64,000 nt of DNA, taken from contig NZ_VICE01000111.1 in NCBI RefSeq assembly GCF_006546775.1, positions 25,820 to 89,819 of the forward strand, read 5' to 3'. The notes beneath the pieces are model-generated. The model was not told where the DNA came from and did no database searches. It saw nothing but the letters and a program-made list of their open reading frames with translations. Shown here in pieces: positions 41,973-51,810 of this stretch. Made by a program: the position numbers and the translations under genes. Position 1 is the stretch's first letter. Each line of letters begins with the position of its first letter. The stretch comes from Marilutibacter aestuarii (lineage in GTDB: Bacteria; Pseudomonadota; Gammaproteobacteria; Xanthomonadales; Xanthomonadaceae).

Positions 41973-42923
41973 TCAGCTCCGCGGGGGTGCCGCTTGTCCA
42001 GTGGCGACCGCCCAACGGAACATGCGCTGTGGCGCGACCTCCCCGCCTGCCTGGCGGCCAATGCCCAGGCAGCGCCCGCCCGGCCCCATGATCGCGACCA
42101 CCTCGCCCTCGCCCTCGGTCGCGACGAGCGCCGGCTGGCCGTGGGCCAGCCGATCCGCGCCGGCCGCGTCGACCTGCACGGCGGTGAAGCCGGCCAGGCC
42201 CGCCTCGATCGGCAGCAGGCAGGCCTCGAGCGACGCCTCGCCGGTCGCGGCAAGCGCCTGCAGTGATTCCAGGCTGTGCATCGCCGGCGTCGTGAAGGGT
42301 TCCACCCAGAGGCGTCGCAGCGCGGTCACGTGGGCGCCGCATCCCAGGGCCTCGCCCAGGTCGCGGACCAGGCTGCGGATGTAGGTGCCCGAGCCGCACT
42401 CCACGTGCAGGACCAGTCGGGCCCCCTCGTGGGCGACGACCTCGATTCGATCGATGACCACCTCGCGTTCGGGGGCCTCGATCGCCTCGCCGCGGCGCGC
42501 CTTGGCGTAGAGCGGTTCGCCGCCCTGCTTGAGGGCGGAATAGATCGGCGCCCGCTGCAGGATGGTCCCGCGCAGGGCCGCCAGGCCCTGTTCCAGGCGC
42601 GCGGCATCGATGGCCGGCACCGGCCGCTCCATCAGCACCTCGCCCTCGGCGTCGTCGGTGTCGGTGGTCCGGCCCAGCTCGGCTTCGCAGGCATAGGCCT
42701 TGCGCGCCCCGAGCAGCAGGCCCGCGATCTTGGTCGCTTCGCCGAAGCAGATCGGCAGCAGGCCGGTGGCCAGTGGATCGAGGCTGCCGGTGTGGCCCCC
42801 CTTCGCGGCCCGGAACAGGTGCCTCACCCGCTGCAGCGCCTGGTTGGAGCTCAGTCCGCCCGGCTTGTCCAGCAGCAGGATGCCGTCGAGCGGCCTGAAT
42901 ACGGTGCGCGGTCTCTTGCTCAT
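41973..42923 (-). CDS. truB: tRNA pseudouridine(55) synthase
   Basis: The 316-residue protein modifies U55 in the T loop of tRNAs. Catalytic Asp49 lies in [33 protein letters not shown] and [13 protein letters not shown] are further family motifs, and a C-terminal PUA-like domain follows. The start at MSKRPRTVF is chosen because the 28 extra residues of the longer frame would run into rbfA. It is 52 bp downstream of rbfA. Confidence 0.96.
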   Translation of the reverse strand: MSKRPRTVFRPLDGILLLDKPGGLSSNQALQRVRHLFRAAKGGHTGSLDPLATGLLPICFGEATKIAGLLLGARKAYACEAELGRTTDTDDAEGEVLMERPVPAIDAARLEQGLAALRGTILQRAPIYSALKQGGEPLYAKARRGEAIEAPEREVVIDRIEVVAHEGARLVLHVECGSGTYIRSLVRDLGEALGCGAHVTALRRLWVEPFTTPAMHSLESLQALAATGEASLEACLLPIEAGLAGFTAVQVDAAGADRLAHGQPALVATEGEGEVVAIMGPGGRCLGIGRQAGGEVAPQRMFRWAVATGQAAPPRS

Positions 42924-42975
42924 TTCGGGAAACAGGGGCTCGGCCGGCCGGGATCGATGCCGCGACCGGGCGTGC

Positions 42976-43368
42976 TCAGCTGGACGAAGCCTCGTCGTCG
43001 CCCGCACCGGCGCCGGGCGCCTGCAGGTCGGGCAGGTCGCGCAGCAGGTTGTCGATGCGCTCGCCCCGGTCGACCGAGTCGTCGTAATGGAAGTGGAGCT
43101 CGGGCACGTGGCGCAGCTTCACCGCCTGGCCCAGCTTGTAGCGCAGTTCGCGCGACAGGCCCTTGAGCGCCTTCACCGCTTCGGCCGAGCGCTCCTCCTG
43201 GAGCGCCGTCACGAAGACCTTGGCGTGCGCCAGGTCGCGGCTGATCTCGACGTCGGACACGCTGACGGAAGGCAACGCGTGCTCGCGCACCGCGTCATGG
43301 ACGATCGTGCCCAGTTCGCGGCGGAGCTGGGCGGAAACGCGATCGGTGCGATGGAATGACTTTTTCAT
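42976..43368 (-). CDS. rbfA: Ribosome-binding factor A
   Basis: The 130-residue protein is a 30S maturation factor with a KH-like fold: [19 protein letters not shown] at the start, [22 protein letters not shown], and [22 protein letters not shown] near the end. The C-terminal tail is acidic and Ala/Gly/Ser-rich. It is separated from infB by 138 bp without a visible terminator or promoter. Confidence 0.97.
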   Translation of the reverse strand: MKKSFHRTDRVSAQLRRELGTIVHDAVREHALPSVSVSDVEISRDLAHAKVFVTALQEERSAEAVKALKGLSRELRYKLGQAVKLRHVPELHFHYDDSVDRGERIDNLLRDLPDLQAPGAGAGDDEASSS

Positions 43369-43506
43369 CGGTAATGCATGCTCGGGAATGGAGGGAAACC
43401 GGCGTCGGGACGGATGCCGGTGCGGAGCGAGCCGGGGACAGGCACGGCGGGCGCGTGGACCGCCCCCGCCATGCCGCTTGCCCGGTTCCCCATTCGCGGC
43501 GGCCCC

Positions 43507-46080
43507 TTAGAGGGTCCGCTGGACCTCGATGCGCTCGAAGCACTCGATCTGGTCGCCCGGCTTGACGTCGTTGTACTCCTTGACGCCGATGCCGCACTCG
43601 GTGCCGTTGCGCACCTCGTCGACGTTCTCCTTGAAGCGGCGCAGGGATTCGAGCTCGCCTTCGAAGACCACGGTGTTGTCGCGGAGCACGCGGATCGGCT
43701 TGCTGCGCTTGACCGAGCCCTCGACCACCATGCAGCCGGCGACGGCGCCGAACTTGGAGCTGCGGAACACGTCGCGGACCTCGGCGATGCCGATGATCTC
43801 CTCGCGGATCTCCACGCCCAGCAGGCCGGACGCCACCTGCTTCACCTGGTCGATCACGTCGTAGATGATCGAGAAGTAGCGCAGGTCGACGCCGTGGGTC
43901 TCGATGACCTTGCGCGCCGAGGCGTCGGCACGCACGTTGAAGCCGATGATCGTCGCCTTCGACGTCGCCGCGAGCGTCGCGTCGGACTCGGTGATGCCGC
44001 CGACGCCACCGCCGATGACGTTGATGCGGATGTCGTCGGTCGACAGCGCGGTCAGCGCGTCGCGAAGCGCCTGCACCGAACCCTGCACGTCGGCCTTGAC
44101 GACCAGGTTGAGGGTCTGCTGGCCTTCGCCGCTGCCCATCTGGGCGAGGATGTCCTCCATGCGGTTGCCCGCCTGGGCGACCAGGCGCGACTCGCGGCGC
44201 TTGGCGTCGCGCTGCTGCGCGACCTCCTTGGCCAGGCGCTCGTCGTCGACGACCACGAAGTCGTCGCCCGCGTCCGGCACGCCGGACAGGCCCAGGACCT
44301 GCACCGGGATCGACGGCGTCGCCGCCTCGACCTGCGAGCCGGTCTCGTCGAACAGGGCACGGACGCGGCCGTACTGCACGCCGCAGACCAGGTAGTCGCC
44401 CTTGGACAGGGTGCCCTGCTGGACCAGCACGGTCGCGACCGGGCCGCGGCCCTTGTCGAGCGAGGACTCGATGACCACGCCGCTGGCGCGGCCTTCGCTG
44501 ACCGCCGAGAGTTCGAGCACTTCGGCCTGCAGCGAGATCGCGTCGAGCAGCGCGTCGATGTTCTCGCCGGTCTTGGCCGAGAGTTCTATGAACTGGGTGT
44601 CGCCGCCGAATTCCTCGGACACGACTTCCTGGCCCATCAGCTCGGTCTTGACGCGCGAGGGGTCGGCGCCGGACTTGTCGATCTTGTTGATCGCCACCAC
44701 CAGCGGCACTTCCGCCGCCTTGGCGTGCTGGATGGCCTCGATGGTCTGCGGCTTGACGCCGTCGTCGGCGGCCACGACCAGCACCACGATGTCGGTCAGC
44801 TTCGCGCCACGGGCGCGCATCGACGAGAACGCCGCGTGGCCCGGGGTATCGAGGAAGCTGATGACGCCGCGATCGGTCTCGACGTGGTAGGCACCGATGT
44901 GCTGGGTGATGCCACCGGCCTCGCCCGTGGCGACCTTGGTCCGGCGGATGTAGTCGAGCAGCGAGGTCTTGCCGTGGTCGACGTGGCCCATGATGGTGAC
45001 CACCGGCGGACGCGCGACCTTCTCGCCGGTCACGTCCTCGACGTGGGCCAGCAGTTCGTTCTCGGCATCCTCGGCGTCGGCGCGCATGGCCTTGTGCCCG
45101 AGTTCCTCGGTGACGAGGACCGCGGTGTCGTGGTCGATGCTCTGGGTGATGGTCGCCATCACGCCCATCTTGAACAGCGCCTTGACCACCTCGCCGCCCT
45201 TCAGCGCGAGCTTCTGCGCCAGGTCGGCGACGGTGATGGTCTCGCCAATGGCGACCTCGCGCACCACCGGTGCGGTCGGCTTGGAGAACCCGTGCGGACC
45301 GGCACCGGTGCGGGACTGGTCGCCCTGGCGGCGCGACTTCGGCTTGCCCCGGGCGCTCGTGCGCCGCGCGCGGTCGGATGCGCTCAGGTGCATCTGCCCG
45401 GCGAAGCGGTTGCCGCCGTCCTCGGAACCCTTGCCACGCGCCTTGCCGCGCGGCGGCGCTTCGCGCCCCTCGGTGCGGGCAGGCGGCGCCTTCGGGTGGC
45501 CGTGGCCGCCCGCCTTGTGGGCGACCGGTGCGTCGGCATCGATCTCGGGCTCGGCGGCAGCCAGTGCTTCCTGTTCGGCGCGCAGGCGCTCGGCCTCCCT
45601 GGCGGCCTCGGCTTCGCGGACCGCCCGCTCGGCCTCTTCGGCGCGCTGGCGATCGGCCTCGGCGAGGCGCTGCTGCTCCTCGAGGTTGCGCTGGCGCGAC
45701 TCCTCGAGCTTGCGCAGGATCTCGGCGCGCTCGTCGCCGCCACCGCCCTCGCCCGCGCCTTCGGCCGGCCGGCTCAGGGTGACCTTCTTGCGCACGACCA
45801 CGTCGACCGTGGAGCGGGTCTTGCCGCCACCGACGGTCAGTTCCTGCTTGCGGCTGCGGCTGAGGGTGATCTTCTTCGGCGATGCCGCGGCGTCGGCGGA
45901 CTTCTCGTCCTTGCCGTGCGTCCGACGCAGGAAGCCGAGCAGTTTGACCTTCTCGGTACTGGTCACGACCTGGTCCGGGTCGCTGAACTTCATGCCGGCT
46001 TCGGCCAGCTGTTCCAGCAACTTCTCGACCGGCGTGTTCACCAGTGCGGCCAATTTGCGAATGGTGGTTTGTTGCGACAT
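43507..46080 (-). CDS. infB: Translation initiation factor IF-2
   Basis: The 857-residue GTPase brings initiator tRNA to the 30S subunit. The N-terminal IF2_N motif ([25 protein letters not shown]), a long charged region with E/A/R-rich coiled coil, and the basic linker are followed by the G domain with [18 protein letters not shown] and NKIDK, then beta-barrel domains II, III and IV. The chosen start removes 18 residues from the longest frame and begins at the conserved N terminus. It follows nusA by 216 bp. Confidence 0.98.
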   Translation of the reverse strand: MSQQTTIRKLAALVNTPVEKLLEQLAEAGMKFSDPDQVVTSTEKVKLLGFLRRTHGKDEKSADAAASPKKITLSRSRKQELTVGGGKTRSTVDVVVRKKVTLSRPAEGAGEGGGGDERAEILRKLEESRQRNLEEQQRLAEADRQRAEEAERAVREAEAAREAERLRAEQEALAAAEPEIDADAPVAHKAGGHGHPKAPPARTEGREAPPRGKARGKGSEDGGNRFAGQMHLSASDRARRTSARGKPKSRRQGDQSRTGAGPHGFSKPTAPVVREVAIGETITVADLAQKLALKGGEVVKALFKMGVMATITQSIDHDTAVLVTEELGHKAMRADAEDAENELLAHVEDVTGEKVARPPVVTIMGHVDHGKTSLLDYIRRTKVATGEAGGITQHIGAYHVETDRGVISFLDTPGHAAFSSMRARGAKLTDIVVLVVAADDGVKPQTIEAIQHAKAAEVPLVVAINKIDKSGADPSRVKTELMGQEVVSEEFGGDTQFIELSAKTGENIDALLDAISLQAEVLELSAVSEGRASGVVIESSLDKGRGPVATVLVQQGTLSKGDYLVCGVQYGRVRALFDETGSQVEAATPSIPVQVLGLSGVPDAGDDFVVVDDERLAKEVAQQRDAKRRESRLVAQAGNRMEDILAQMGSGEGQQTLNLVVKADVQGSVQALRDALTALSTDDIRINVIGGGVGGITESDATLAATSKATIIGFNVRADASARKVIETHGVDLRYFSIIYDVIDQVKQVASGLLGVEIREEIIGIAEVRDVFRSSKFGAVAGCMVVEGSVKRSKPIRVLRDNTVVFEGELESLRRFKENVDEVRNGTECGIGVKEYNDVKPGDQIECFERIEVQRTL

Positions 46081-46296
46081 TCGGTTTCCGTGTCTTGGTG
46101 GCGCGGATAGGGTTCCCGCGCGGAGTGTCGCCATTCTAGTCCCGCCCGCGCGTCTCTTGAATCGACGCGGCGTGACGGCCCCTGAATGGCCCGTCCACAG
46201 CCCGGAGCCCTCCCCGGCCTGCGAAAGCCGGCCCGGAAACCGGACCGGAGTGCCCGGGAAGCCTCTTTCGAGGCTCCTGGGCGGGTGTGCTGCCTG
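46081..46296 (-). other. nusA-infB intergenic region with a short stem-loop
   Basis: The 216-bp gap is unusually long for this operon. AGCCTC (46260-46265), TTTC, GAGGCT (46270-46275) forms a 6-bp stem 22 bp after the nusA stop. No T run follows, so it is more likely a processing or pausing site than a terminator. Other GC-rich palindromic words (CCGGC/GCCGG at about 46217-46233) are present. No gene is seen. Confidence 0.5.
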
Positions 46297-47784
46297 TTAC
46301 TCGAACCAGTGCTTGCGCGCTTCCATGATCAGCGCCGCCGCACGCTCCTCGTCGATGCCTTCCACGTCGGTGATCTCGTCGGTGGCGGCCTCGGCGAGGT
46401 CCTCGCGGGTGACCACGCCCTTCGCGGCGAGCGCGTAGGCGGTGGCCTCGTCCATGCCCTCGAGCGAGAGCAGGTCCTCGGCCGGCTGGTGCTCGTCGAG
46501 CTCTTCCTCGGCGGCAAGCGCGTCGTTGAGCAGGGCGTCGCGGGCGCGGGCGCGCAGTTCCTCGACGATGTCCTCGTCGAAGCCCTCCACCGCCAACAGC
46601 TCGCCGACCGGCACGTAGGCGATCTCCTCGACCGTGGTGAAGCCCTCGGCCACCAGGATGCCGGCGATCTCCTCGTCGACCTCCAGCTTCTCCTGGAACA
46701 GATCGCGCGCGGCGTTCTGCTCGGCCTCGGACTTCGCGGTGACCTGGTCCTGGGTCATCACGTTGAGCTGCCAGCCGGTCAGGCGGCTGGCCAGGCGGAC
46801 GTTCTGGCCGCCCTTGCCGATGGCCTGCGCCAGGCGGTCTTCGGCGACGGCCAGGTCCATGGAGTGCTTCTCTTCGTCGACGATGATCGACTGCACCTCG
46901 GCGGGCGCCATCGCGTTGATGACGAACTGCGCCGGGTTGTCCGACCACAGCACGATGTCGACGCGCTCGCCGTTGAGCTCGTTGCTCACCGCCTGCACGC
47001 GCGAGCCGCGCATGCCGATGCACGCGCCGATCGGGTCGGTGCGGTTGTCGTGCGCCTCGACGGCGATCTTGGCGCGGTCGCCCGGGTCGCGCGCACAGGC
47101 CTTGATCGAGACCAGGCCCTGGCCAACTTCCGGCACCTCCAGCTTGAACAGCTCCATCATGAATTCCGGCGCGGCGCGGCTGATGAACAGCTGCGGGCCG
47201 CGCGGCTCGGTGCGCACGTCGAACAGGTAGCCGCGGACGCGGTCGCCGGTGCGCAGGATGTCGCGCGGGATACCCTTGTCCTTCTGGATGATCGCCTCGG
47301 CGTTGCCGCCCAGGTCGACGAAGATGTTGCCGCGCTCGACACGCTTGACGATGCCGGTGACCAGCTCGCCGACGCGATCCTTCCACGCATCGACCACCTG
47401 GGCGCGCTCGGCCTCGCGCACGCGCTGCACGATCACCTGCTTGGCGGCCTGCGCGGCGATGCGGCCGAAGTCCGGGTTCTCGATCTGCTCTTCGATGAAG
47501 TCGCCGATCTCCACGCCCTCGGCCTCCTCGACCGCATCCATCATGCGGGTCTGGCGGTCGGGGGATTCCATGACGACGTCGTCGGCCACGACCTCCCAGC
47601 GGCGGAAGGTCTCGTAGCTGCCGTCCTTGTGGTCGATCGCGACGCGCACCAGCACGTCCTGATCGTGGTAACGCTTCTTGGCGGCCGAGGCCAGCGCGGC
47701 TTCGATCGCCTCGAAGATCACTTCGCGCGGCACGCCCTTCTCGTTGGCGACCGCATCAACGACCAGCAACAGATCCTTGCTCAT
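46297..47784 (-). CDS. nusA: Transcription elongation/termination factor NusA
   Basis: The 495-residue protein has the N-terminal RNAP-binding domain, an S1 domain (ELVTGIVKRVERGNIFVDLGG), KH1 and KH2 (IGACIGMRGSRVQAVSNELNGERVDIV; LAQAIGKGGQNVRLASRLTGW), and two acidic C-terminal repeats that contact the alpha subunit CTD. Length equals E. coli NusA. It begins 4 bp after rimP, so the two are cotranscribed. Through the rimP leader hairpins NusA may regulate its own operon. Confidence 0.98.
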   Translation of the reverse strand: MSKDLLLVVDAVANEKGVPREVIFEAIEAALASAAKKRYHDQDVLVRVAIDHKDGSYETFRRWEVVADDVVMESPDRQTRMMDAVEEAEGVEIGDFIEEQIENPDFGRIAAQAAKQVIVQRVREAERAQVVDAWKDRVGELVTGIVKRVERGNIFVDLGGNAEAIIQKDKGIPRDILRTGDRVRGYLFDVRTEPRGPQLFISRAAPEFMMELFKLEVPEVGQGLVSIKACARDPGDRAKIAVEAHDNRTDPIGACIGMRGSRVQAVSNELNGERVDIVLWSDNPAQFVINAMAPAEVQSIIVDEEKHSMDLAVAEDRLAQAIGKGGQNVRLASRLTGWQLNVMTQDQVTAKSEAEQNAARDLFQEKLEVDEEIAGILVAEGFTTVEEIAYVPVGELLAVEGFDEDIVEELRARARDALLNDALAAEEELDEHQPAEDLLSLEGMDEATAYALAAKGVVTREDLAEAATDEITDVEGIDEERAAALIMEARKHWFE

Positions 47785-47788
47785 TACT

Positions 47789-48397
47789 TCACTCCGCCGT
47801 GTTCGACCCGTCGGTCGCCGGCTTCTTGGTTGGTTTGTCGGTGTTCTTGCCGGCGGCGCGGGTCTCGCGCCGTGGCGGGTTCTTGCCGGGCTTGACCGGC
47901 GCCATGCCCAGGGCCGCCCAGTCGGGCACCAGGCGGGCCTTCTCGATGTTGTCGACGGAAACGACGAACTCGCTGCCGTCCAGCTCGAAGGTGACCGCGT
48001 CGCCGGCGACCTTGGCGATCCGTCCCTGCAGGCGACGGCGGCCGTCCTGCGGCAGCTTCAGCACCACCTTCGCGGACTCGCCCGCGAAGCGCTGGAACTG
48101 CGCGGCGTTGAACAGCGGGCGGTCCAGCCCCGGCGACGAGACTTCGAGCGTGTAGTTCCCCGAGATCGGGTCCTCGACGTCGAGCTGCGCGGACACCTCG
48201 CGGCTGACCGCCTCGCAGTCCTCGATGCCGACCGCGCGCGGCGGCTCGCCGCCCTCGCCTGCTGCCGGGAGGTCGATGTAGAGCCTGAGCACCGCACCGC
48301 CGGGCGACGGGAGATACTCCACGCCAAGCAGCTCGAGGCCCAGCGACGTCACCGTCGGGGCCAGCAGTGCCGAGATTTGGGATGCCTTGTCCGTCAC
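47789..48397 (-). CDS. rimP: Ribosome maturation factor RimP
   Basis: The 202-residue protein acts in 30S maturation. Motifs include [54 protein letters not shown] and the C-terminal [12 protein letters not shown], followed by a basic tail rich in K and P. The start is GTG at 48397 (VTDKASQIS), where homology begins; AGGAG is 11 nt upstream, a little far. The longer frame to 48526 would read through the leader hairpin. Confidence 0.95.
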   Translation of the reverse strand: MTDKASQISALLAPTVTSLGLELLGVEYLPSPGGAVLRLYIDLPAAGEGGEPPRAVGIEDCEAVSREVSAQLDVEDPISGNYTLEVSSPGLDRPLFNAAQFQRFAGESAKVVLKLPQDGRRRLQGRIAKVAGDAVTFELDGSEFVVSVDNIEKARLVPDWAALGMAPVKPGKNPPRRETRAAGKNTDKPTKKPATDGSNTAE

Positions 48398-48473
48398 GCG
48401 GTCGTAGTCTCCTGCGATTGCGCCTTGCCTTCCAGATTCCAGGCGGGCCGCACGAAGCGACCCGGGGAAACAA

Positions 48474-48496
48474 CAAAGGGCCCATTGGGCCCCTTG
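48474..48496 (-). terminator. Hairpin in the rimP leader (attenuator-like)
   Basis: On the minus strand CAAGGGGCCC, AAT, GGGCCCTTTG is a 10-bp stem with one G-U pair, followed by TTGTTTCC. It lies 77 bp upstream of the rimP GTG, downstream of the tRNA-fMet terminator, and could reduce or regulate entry into the nusA operon. Confidence 0.6.
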
Positions 48497-48565
48497 TCCG
48501 GCACTGCTGGATTTCGGCGTGACCACGCGAGCAGAACGCGATCACTCAAGCCCAAGCCCTGATCC

Positions 48566-48592
48566 AAAAATTAAAGCCTCCTAACGAGGCTT
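48566..48592 (-). terminator. Intrinsic terminator after tRNA-fMet
   Basis: On the minus strand AAGCCTC (48592-48586), GTTAG, GAGGCTT (48580-48574), then TAATTTTTGG. It lies 42 bp after the tRNA 3' end. On the plus strand only TTTT follows, so it is mainly directed leftward. Confidence 0.8.
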
Positions 48593-48634
48593 CATTTTAG
48601 GATTGCCTGACACCTGCAATCCTTGGATCGAAGC

Positions 48635-48711
48635 TGGTAGCGGGGGCAGGATTTGAACCTGCGACCTTCGGGTTATGAGCCCGACGAGCTGCCAGACTGC
48701 TCCACCCCGCA
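48635..48711 (-). tRNA. Initiator tRNA-Met (CAT)
   Basis: The 77-nt tRNA folds fully: 7-bp acceptor stem except pair 1-72, D arm, anticodon stem GGG/CCC around CAT, the 5-bp T arm GCAGG/CCTGC, A73 and an encoded CCA. The three G-C pairs of the anticodon stem and the unpaired 1-72 position mark it as initiator rather than elongator. Base 1 is U and base 72 is U, a mismatch different from the C1-A72 of E. coli. Its position before rimP-nusA-infB equals metY of E. coli. Confidence 0.95.
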
Positions 48712-48722
48712 TCAGGCCGCCT

Positions 48723-48750
48723 ATTATAGCAGTGAAGCGTTGCTTGGCAA
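48723..48750 (-). promoter_or_regulatory. Sigma-70 promoter of tRNA-fMet
   Basis: On the minus strand TTGCCA (48750-48745), 16 bp, TATAAT (48728-48723). The -10 is the full consensus and the -35 matches five of six. The -10 ends 11 bp before the tRNA 5' end, giving a very short leader. It lies in the 84-bp gap after nuoN. Confidence 0.8.
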
Positions 48751-48795
48751 CCCTTCATTTGCATCGACAGGCGACGGAACGCTTTCGCGCATCGT

Positions 48796-50241
48796 TCAGG
48801 CCGCAAACGCCTTGATGCACCACGCCATGATCGGGTTCCAGGCCAGGCCCAGCACCAGCAGCGACAGGGCGTTGACGCCGAACACGATGCCCATCGGCCG
48901 GCCGACGGTGGGCGTGGGCATCGTGCCGTCGGGCACGTCGAAGTACATCGCCTTGATCACGCGCAGGTAATAGAAGGCGCCGATCACCGCGAACACCACG
49001 CCGACCAGGGCCAGCCACATCATGTCGCCATCGAGCGCGGCGCCCAGGACGGCAAGCTTGGCCCAGAAGCCGAGGAACGGCGGCACGCCGGCCAGCGAAG
49101 CCATCACGCACAGCACCAGCCCCGCCATCCACGGGTTGCGAGCATTGAGGCCCTTGAAGTCGTCGATCCGGTCGGCCTCGAAGCCACGGCTCGAGAGCAT
49201 GATGATCGCGCCGAAGCCGGCGGCCGACATCAGCGCGTAGCTGATCGCGTAGAACATCGCCGCCGAGAAGCCCTGCGCACCGCCTCCGGCCAGGCCGACG
49301 AACAGGAAGCCCACGTGCGAGATGGTGGAATACGCCAGCAGGCGCTTGAAGTTGGTCTGCACCAGCGCGCCGAGGTTGCCGAAGGCGAGCGACAGCACGG
49401 CCAGGCCGGCCAGCATCATCCGCCAGTGGTCGTCGAGCGGGCCGACAGCGACCTCGAGCAGGCGGTAGGCCATGCCGAAGGCGGCCAGCTTGGGCGCGGA
49501 GCCGATGAACAGCGTGATGGGAGTCGGGGCCCCCTGGTAGACGTCGGGCAGCCACATGTGGAACGGCGCCGCGCCGAACTTGAACGCCACGCCGGCGACG
49601 ACGAAGGCGACGCCGGTGATGAGCATCGTCGAGGACTGGGCCTGCGCCGCCGCCGCGGCGATCCCGTGCAGGTCCAGCGTGCCGGTCGCGCCGTAGACGA
49701 GCGAAAGGCCGTAGAGCAGCAGGCCGGACGCCAGCGCACCGAGGACGAAGTACTTGATGCCCGCCTCCGAGGCCAGCGGGCTGTCGCGATCGCAGACCAC
49801 GAGCGCGTAGGAGCACAGCGCGAGCATCTCCAGGCCAACGTAGACCATGACCAGCGAGTTGGCCGAGACCATCAACATCATGCCGAGCACCGCGAACAGC
49901 ATCAGCACGGTGATCTCGCCCTTGTAGAGCCCACGGGCACGCAGGAACGGCCAGGCGTAGACCATCGCCAGCGCGGACACCGCGCAGATCACCGTCTTGA
50001 GCACGTTGGCGGCGGTGTCGCGCACGAACATGCCGCTCAGGATCTCGCCGTCGCCGCCCACGCCGGTGGCGACCATCACGGCCACGACCAGCAGCAGCGC
50101 CACGCCCAGCGCGTGTGTGAGCACGCGGCGGCTTTCGCCGATGAAGAGGTCCAGCATCAGCAGCGCGAAGGCACCCGAGACCACCACCAGTTCAGGCAGC
50201 AGGGGCAGCAGGTCCGCGGCGGTGCGTACAGGCATGATCAT
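48796..50241 (-). CDS. nuoN: NADH-quinone oxidoreductase subunit N
   Basis: The 481-residue antiporter-like membrane subunit has about fourteen hydrophobic helices, the proton-pumping Glu in VGLEMLALCSYALV, a discontinuous-helix Lys motif (FKFGAAPFHMWLPDVYQGAP), and Lys in NFKRLLAYSTISHVGF. It is the last gene of the nuo operon, 11 bp after nuoM. No intrinsic terminator is evident before the tRNA-fMet promoter. Confidence 0.97.
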   Translation of the reverse strand: MIMPVRTAADLLPLLPELVVVSGAFALLMLDLFIGESRRVLTHALGVALLLVVAVMVATGVGGDGEILSGMFVRDTAANVLKTVICAVSALAMVYAWPFLRARGLYKGEITVLMLFAVLGMMLMVSANSLVMVYVGLEMLALCSYALVVCDRDSPLASEAGIKYFVLGALASGLLLYGLSLVYGATGTLDLHGIAAAAAQAQSSTMLITGVAFVVAGVAFKFGAAPFHMWLPDVYQGAPTPITLFIGSAPKLAAFGMAYRLLEVAVGPLDDHWRMMLAGLAVLSLAFGNLGALVQTNFKRLLAYSTISHVGFLFVGLAGGGAQGFSAAMFYAISYALMSAAGFGAIIMLSSRGFEADRIDDFKGLNARNPWMAGLVLCVMASLAGVPPFLGFWAKLAVLGAALDGDMMWLALVGVVFAVIGAFYYLRVIKAMYFDVPDGTMPTPTVGRPMGIVFGVNALSLLVLGLAWNPIMAWCIKAFAA

Positions 50242-50252
50242 GCGCTACAACC

Positions 50253-51797
50253 TCAAAGCTTCGACGTGGCGATGTGGGTCGCCAGATTCGCGATGGAGGG
50301 CTCCATCAGGTCGGTGAGCGGCTTGGGCCAGATGCCCAGCACCAGCACGCCGATGGCAAACACGCCCAGGACGAAACCTTCGCGTGCATTGATGTCCTTC
50401 AGCTCCGCCACGTGGGCGTTGCCCACCTCGCCCCAGATGGTCCGCTTGACCAGCCACAGCGTGTAGGCGGCACCGATGACCAGGGTGGTCGCCGCGCCGA
50501 ACGCGATCAGCGGATGCTTCTGGAAGGCGGCCAGGATCACCATGAACTCGCCGACGAAGCCCGAGGTGCCCGGCAGGCCCGCATTGGCCATCGCGAACAG
50601 GACCACGAACGCGGCGAACCACGGCATCACGTTGGCGACGCCGCCGTAGTCCTTGATCATGCGGCTGTGCATGCGGTCGTACAGCACGCCGACGCAACTG
50701 AACATCGCGCCGGACACGAAGCCGTGGCTGATCATCTGCACCATCGCGCCCTGCAGGGCCAGGCGCGCGGCGTCCAGGTTGCCGAAGTCGCGGACCAGGC
50801 CGAACACGATGAAGGTGCCCAGGGTGACGAAGCCCATGTGCGCGACCGACGAGTAGGCGATCAGCTTCTTCATGTCGTCCTGGACCAGGGCGACCAGGCC
50901 GACGTAGATCACCGCCACCAGGCTCAGGGCGATGACCAGCCATGCCCACTCGTGGCCGGCGTCGGGCACGATCGGCAGGGTGAAGCGCAGGAAGCCGTAG
51001 CCACCGATCTTCAGCATGATCGCGGCCAGGATGACCGAACCGGCAGTCGGCGCCTCCACGTGGGCGTCCGGCAACCAGGTATGCACCGGGAACATCGGCA
51101 CCTTCACCGCGAACGCGGCCAGGAAGGCGAAGAACAGCCACATCTGCTCGGTGGCGTCGAGCTGCAGCTGGTACATGTCCGCGAGCTGCCAGCTGCCGCC
51201 CTTCAGGTACAGGTAGATCAGGCCGATGAGCATGAACACCGAACCCAGGAAGGTATAGAGGAAGAACTTCACCGAGGCGTACACCCGGCGCGGTCCGCCC
51301 CACACGCCGATGATGATGAACATCGGGATCAGCATGCCTTCGAAGAACACGTAGAACAGCATCGCGTCGAGCGCGCTGAACACGCCGATCATCAGGCCCT
51401 CGAGGACCAGGAACGCCGCGTAGTACTGGTTGACGCGCTTGTCGACCGACCCCCAGGCACCGATCAGCACCAGCACCGAGGTCAGCGTGGTCAACGCGAT
51501 CAGCGCGACCGAAATGCCGTCCGCGCCCAGGCTGTAGCGGATGTCGTAGGCCGGGATCCAGGCATGGCTCTCGGCGAACTGCATCGCCGGGCTCGCCATG
51601 TCGAAGCCGGTGAGCAGCAACACGCTCAGCGCGAGGGTGACGACCGCCACGCCGGTGGCGAACCAGCGGGCAGCGTTGGCGCGGGCATCGCCGAACGCCA
51701 GGGTCGCGAAGCCGCCGAGGATCGGCAGCCAGACGAGCAGGCTCAGCAGGGGGAAAGAACTCTGGGAAATCATGCCATTCAAGGGCTCGGGGTTCAC
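50253..51797 (-). CDS. nuoM: NADH-quinone oxidoreductase subunit M
   Basis: The 514-residue antiporter-like subunit shows EGMLIPMFIIIGVWGG with the pumping Glu, VKVPMFPVHTWLPDAHVEAPTAGSV, and KKLIAYSSVAHMGF. The start is GTG at 51797 (AAGGA 7 nt upstream), which is better than the ATG at 51773 that has no ribosome binding site. It is 13 bp after nuoL. Confidence 0.96.
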   Translation of the reverse strand: MNPEPLNGMISQSSFPLLSLLVWLPILGGFATLAFGDARANAARWFATGVAVVTLALSVLLLTGFDMASPAMQFAESHAWIPAYDIRYSLGADGISVALIALTTLTSVLVLIGAWGSVDKRVNQYYAAFLVLEGLMIGVFSALDAMLFYVFFEGMLIPMFIIIGVWGGPRRVYASVKFFLYTFLGSVFMLIGLIYLYLKGGSWQLADMYQLQLDATEQMWLFFAFLAAFAVKVPMFPVHTWLPDAHVEAPTAGSVILAAIMLKIGGYGFLRFTLPIVPDAGHEWAWLVIALSLVAVIYVGLVALVQDDMKKLIAYSSVAHMGFVTLGTFIVFGLVRDFGNLDAARLALQGAMVQMISHGFVSGAMFSCVGVLYDRMHSRMIKDYGGVANVMPWFAAFVVLFAMANAGLPGTSGFVGEFMVILAAFQKHPLIAFGAATTLVIGAAYTLWLVKRTIWGEVGNAHVAELKDINAREGFVLGVFAIGVLVLGIWPKPLTDLMEPSIANLATHIATSKL

Positions 51798-51810
51798 GTC
51801 GCGGTCCTTG

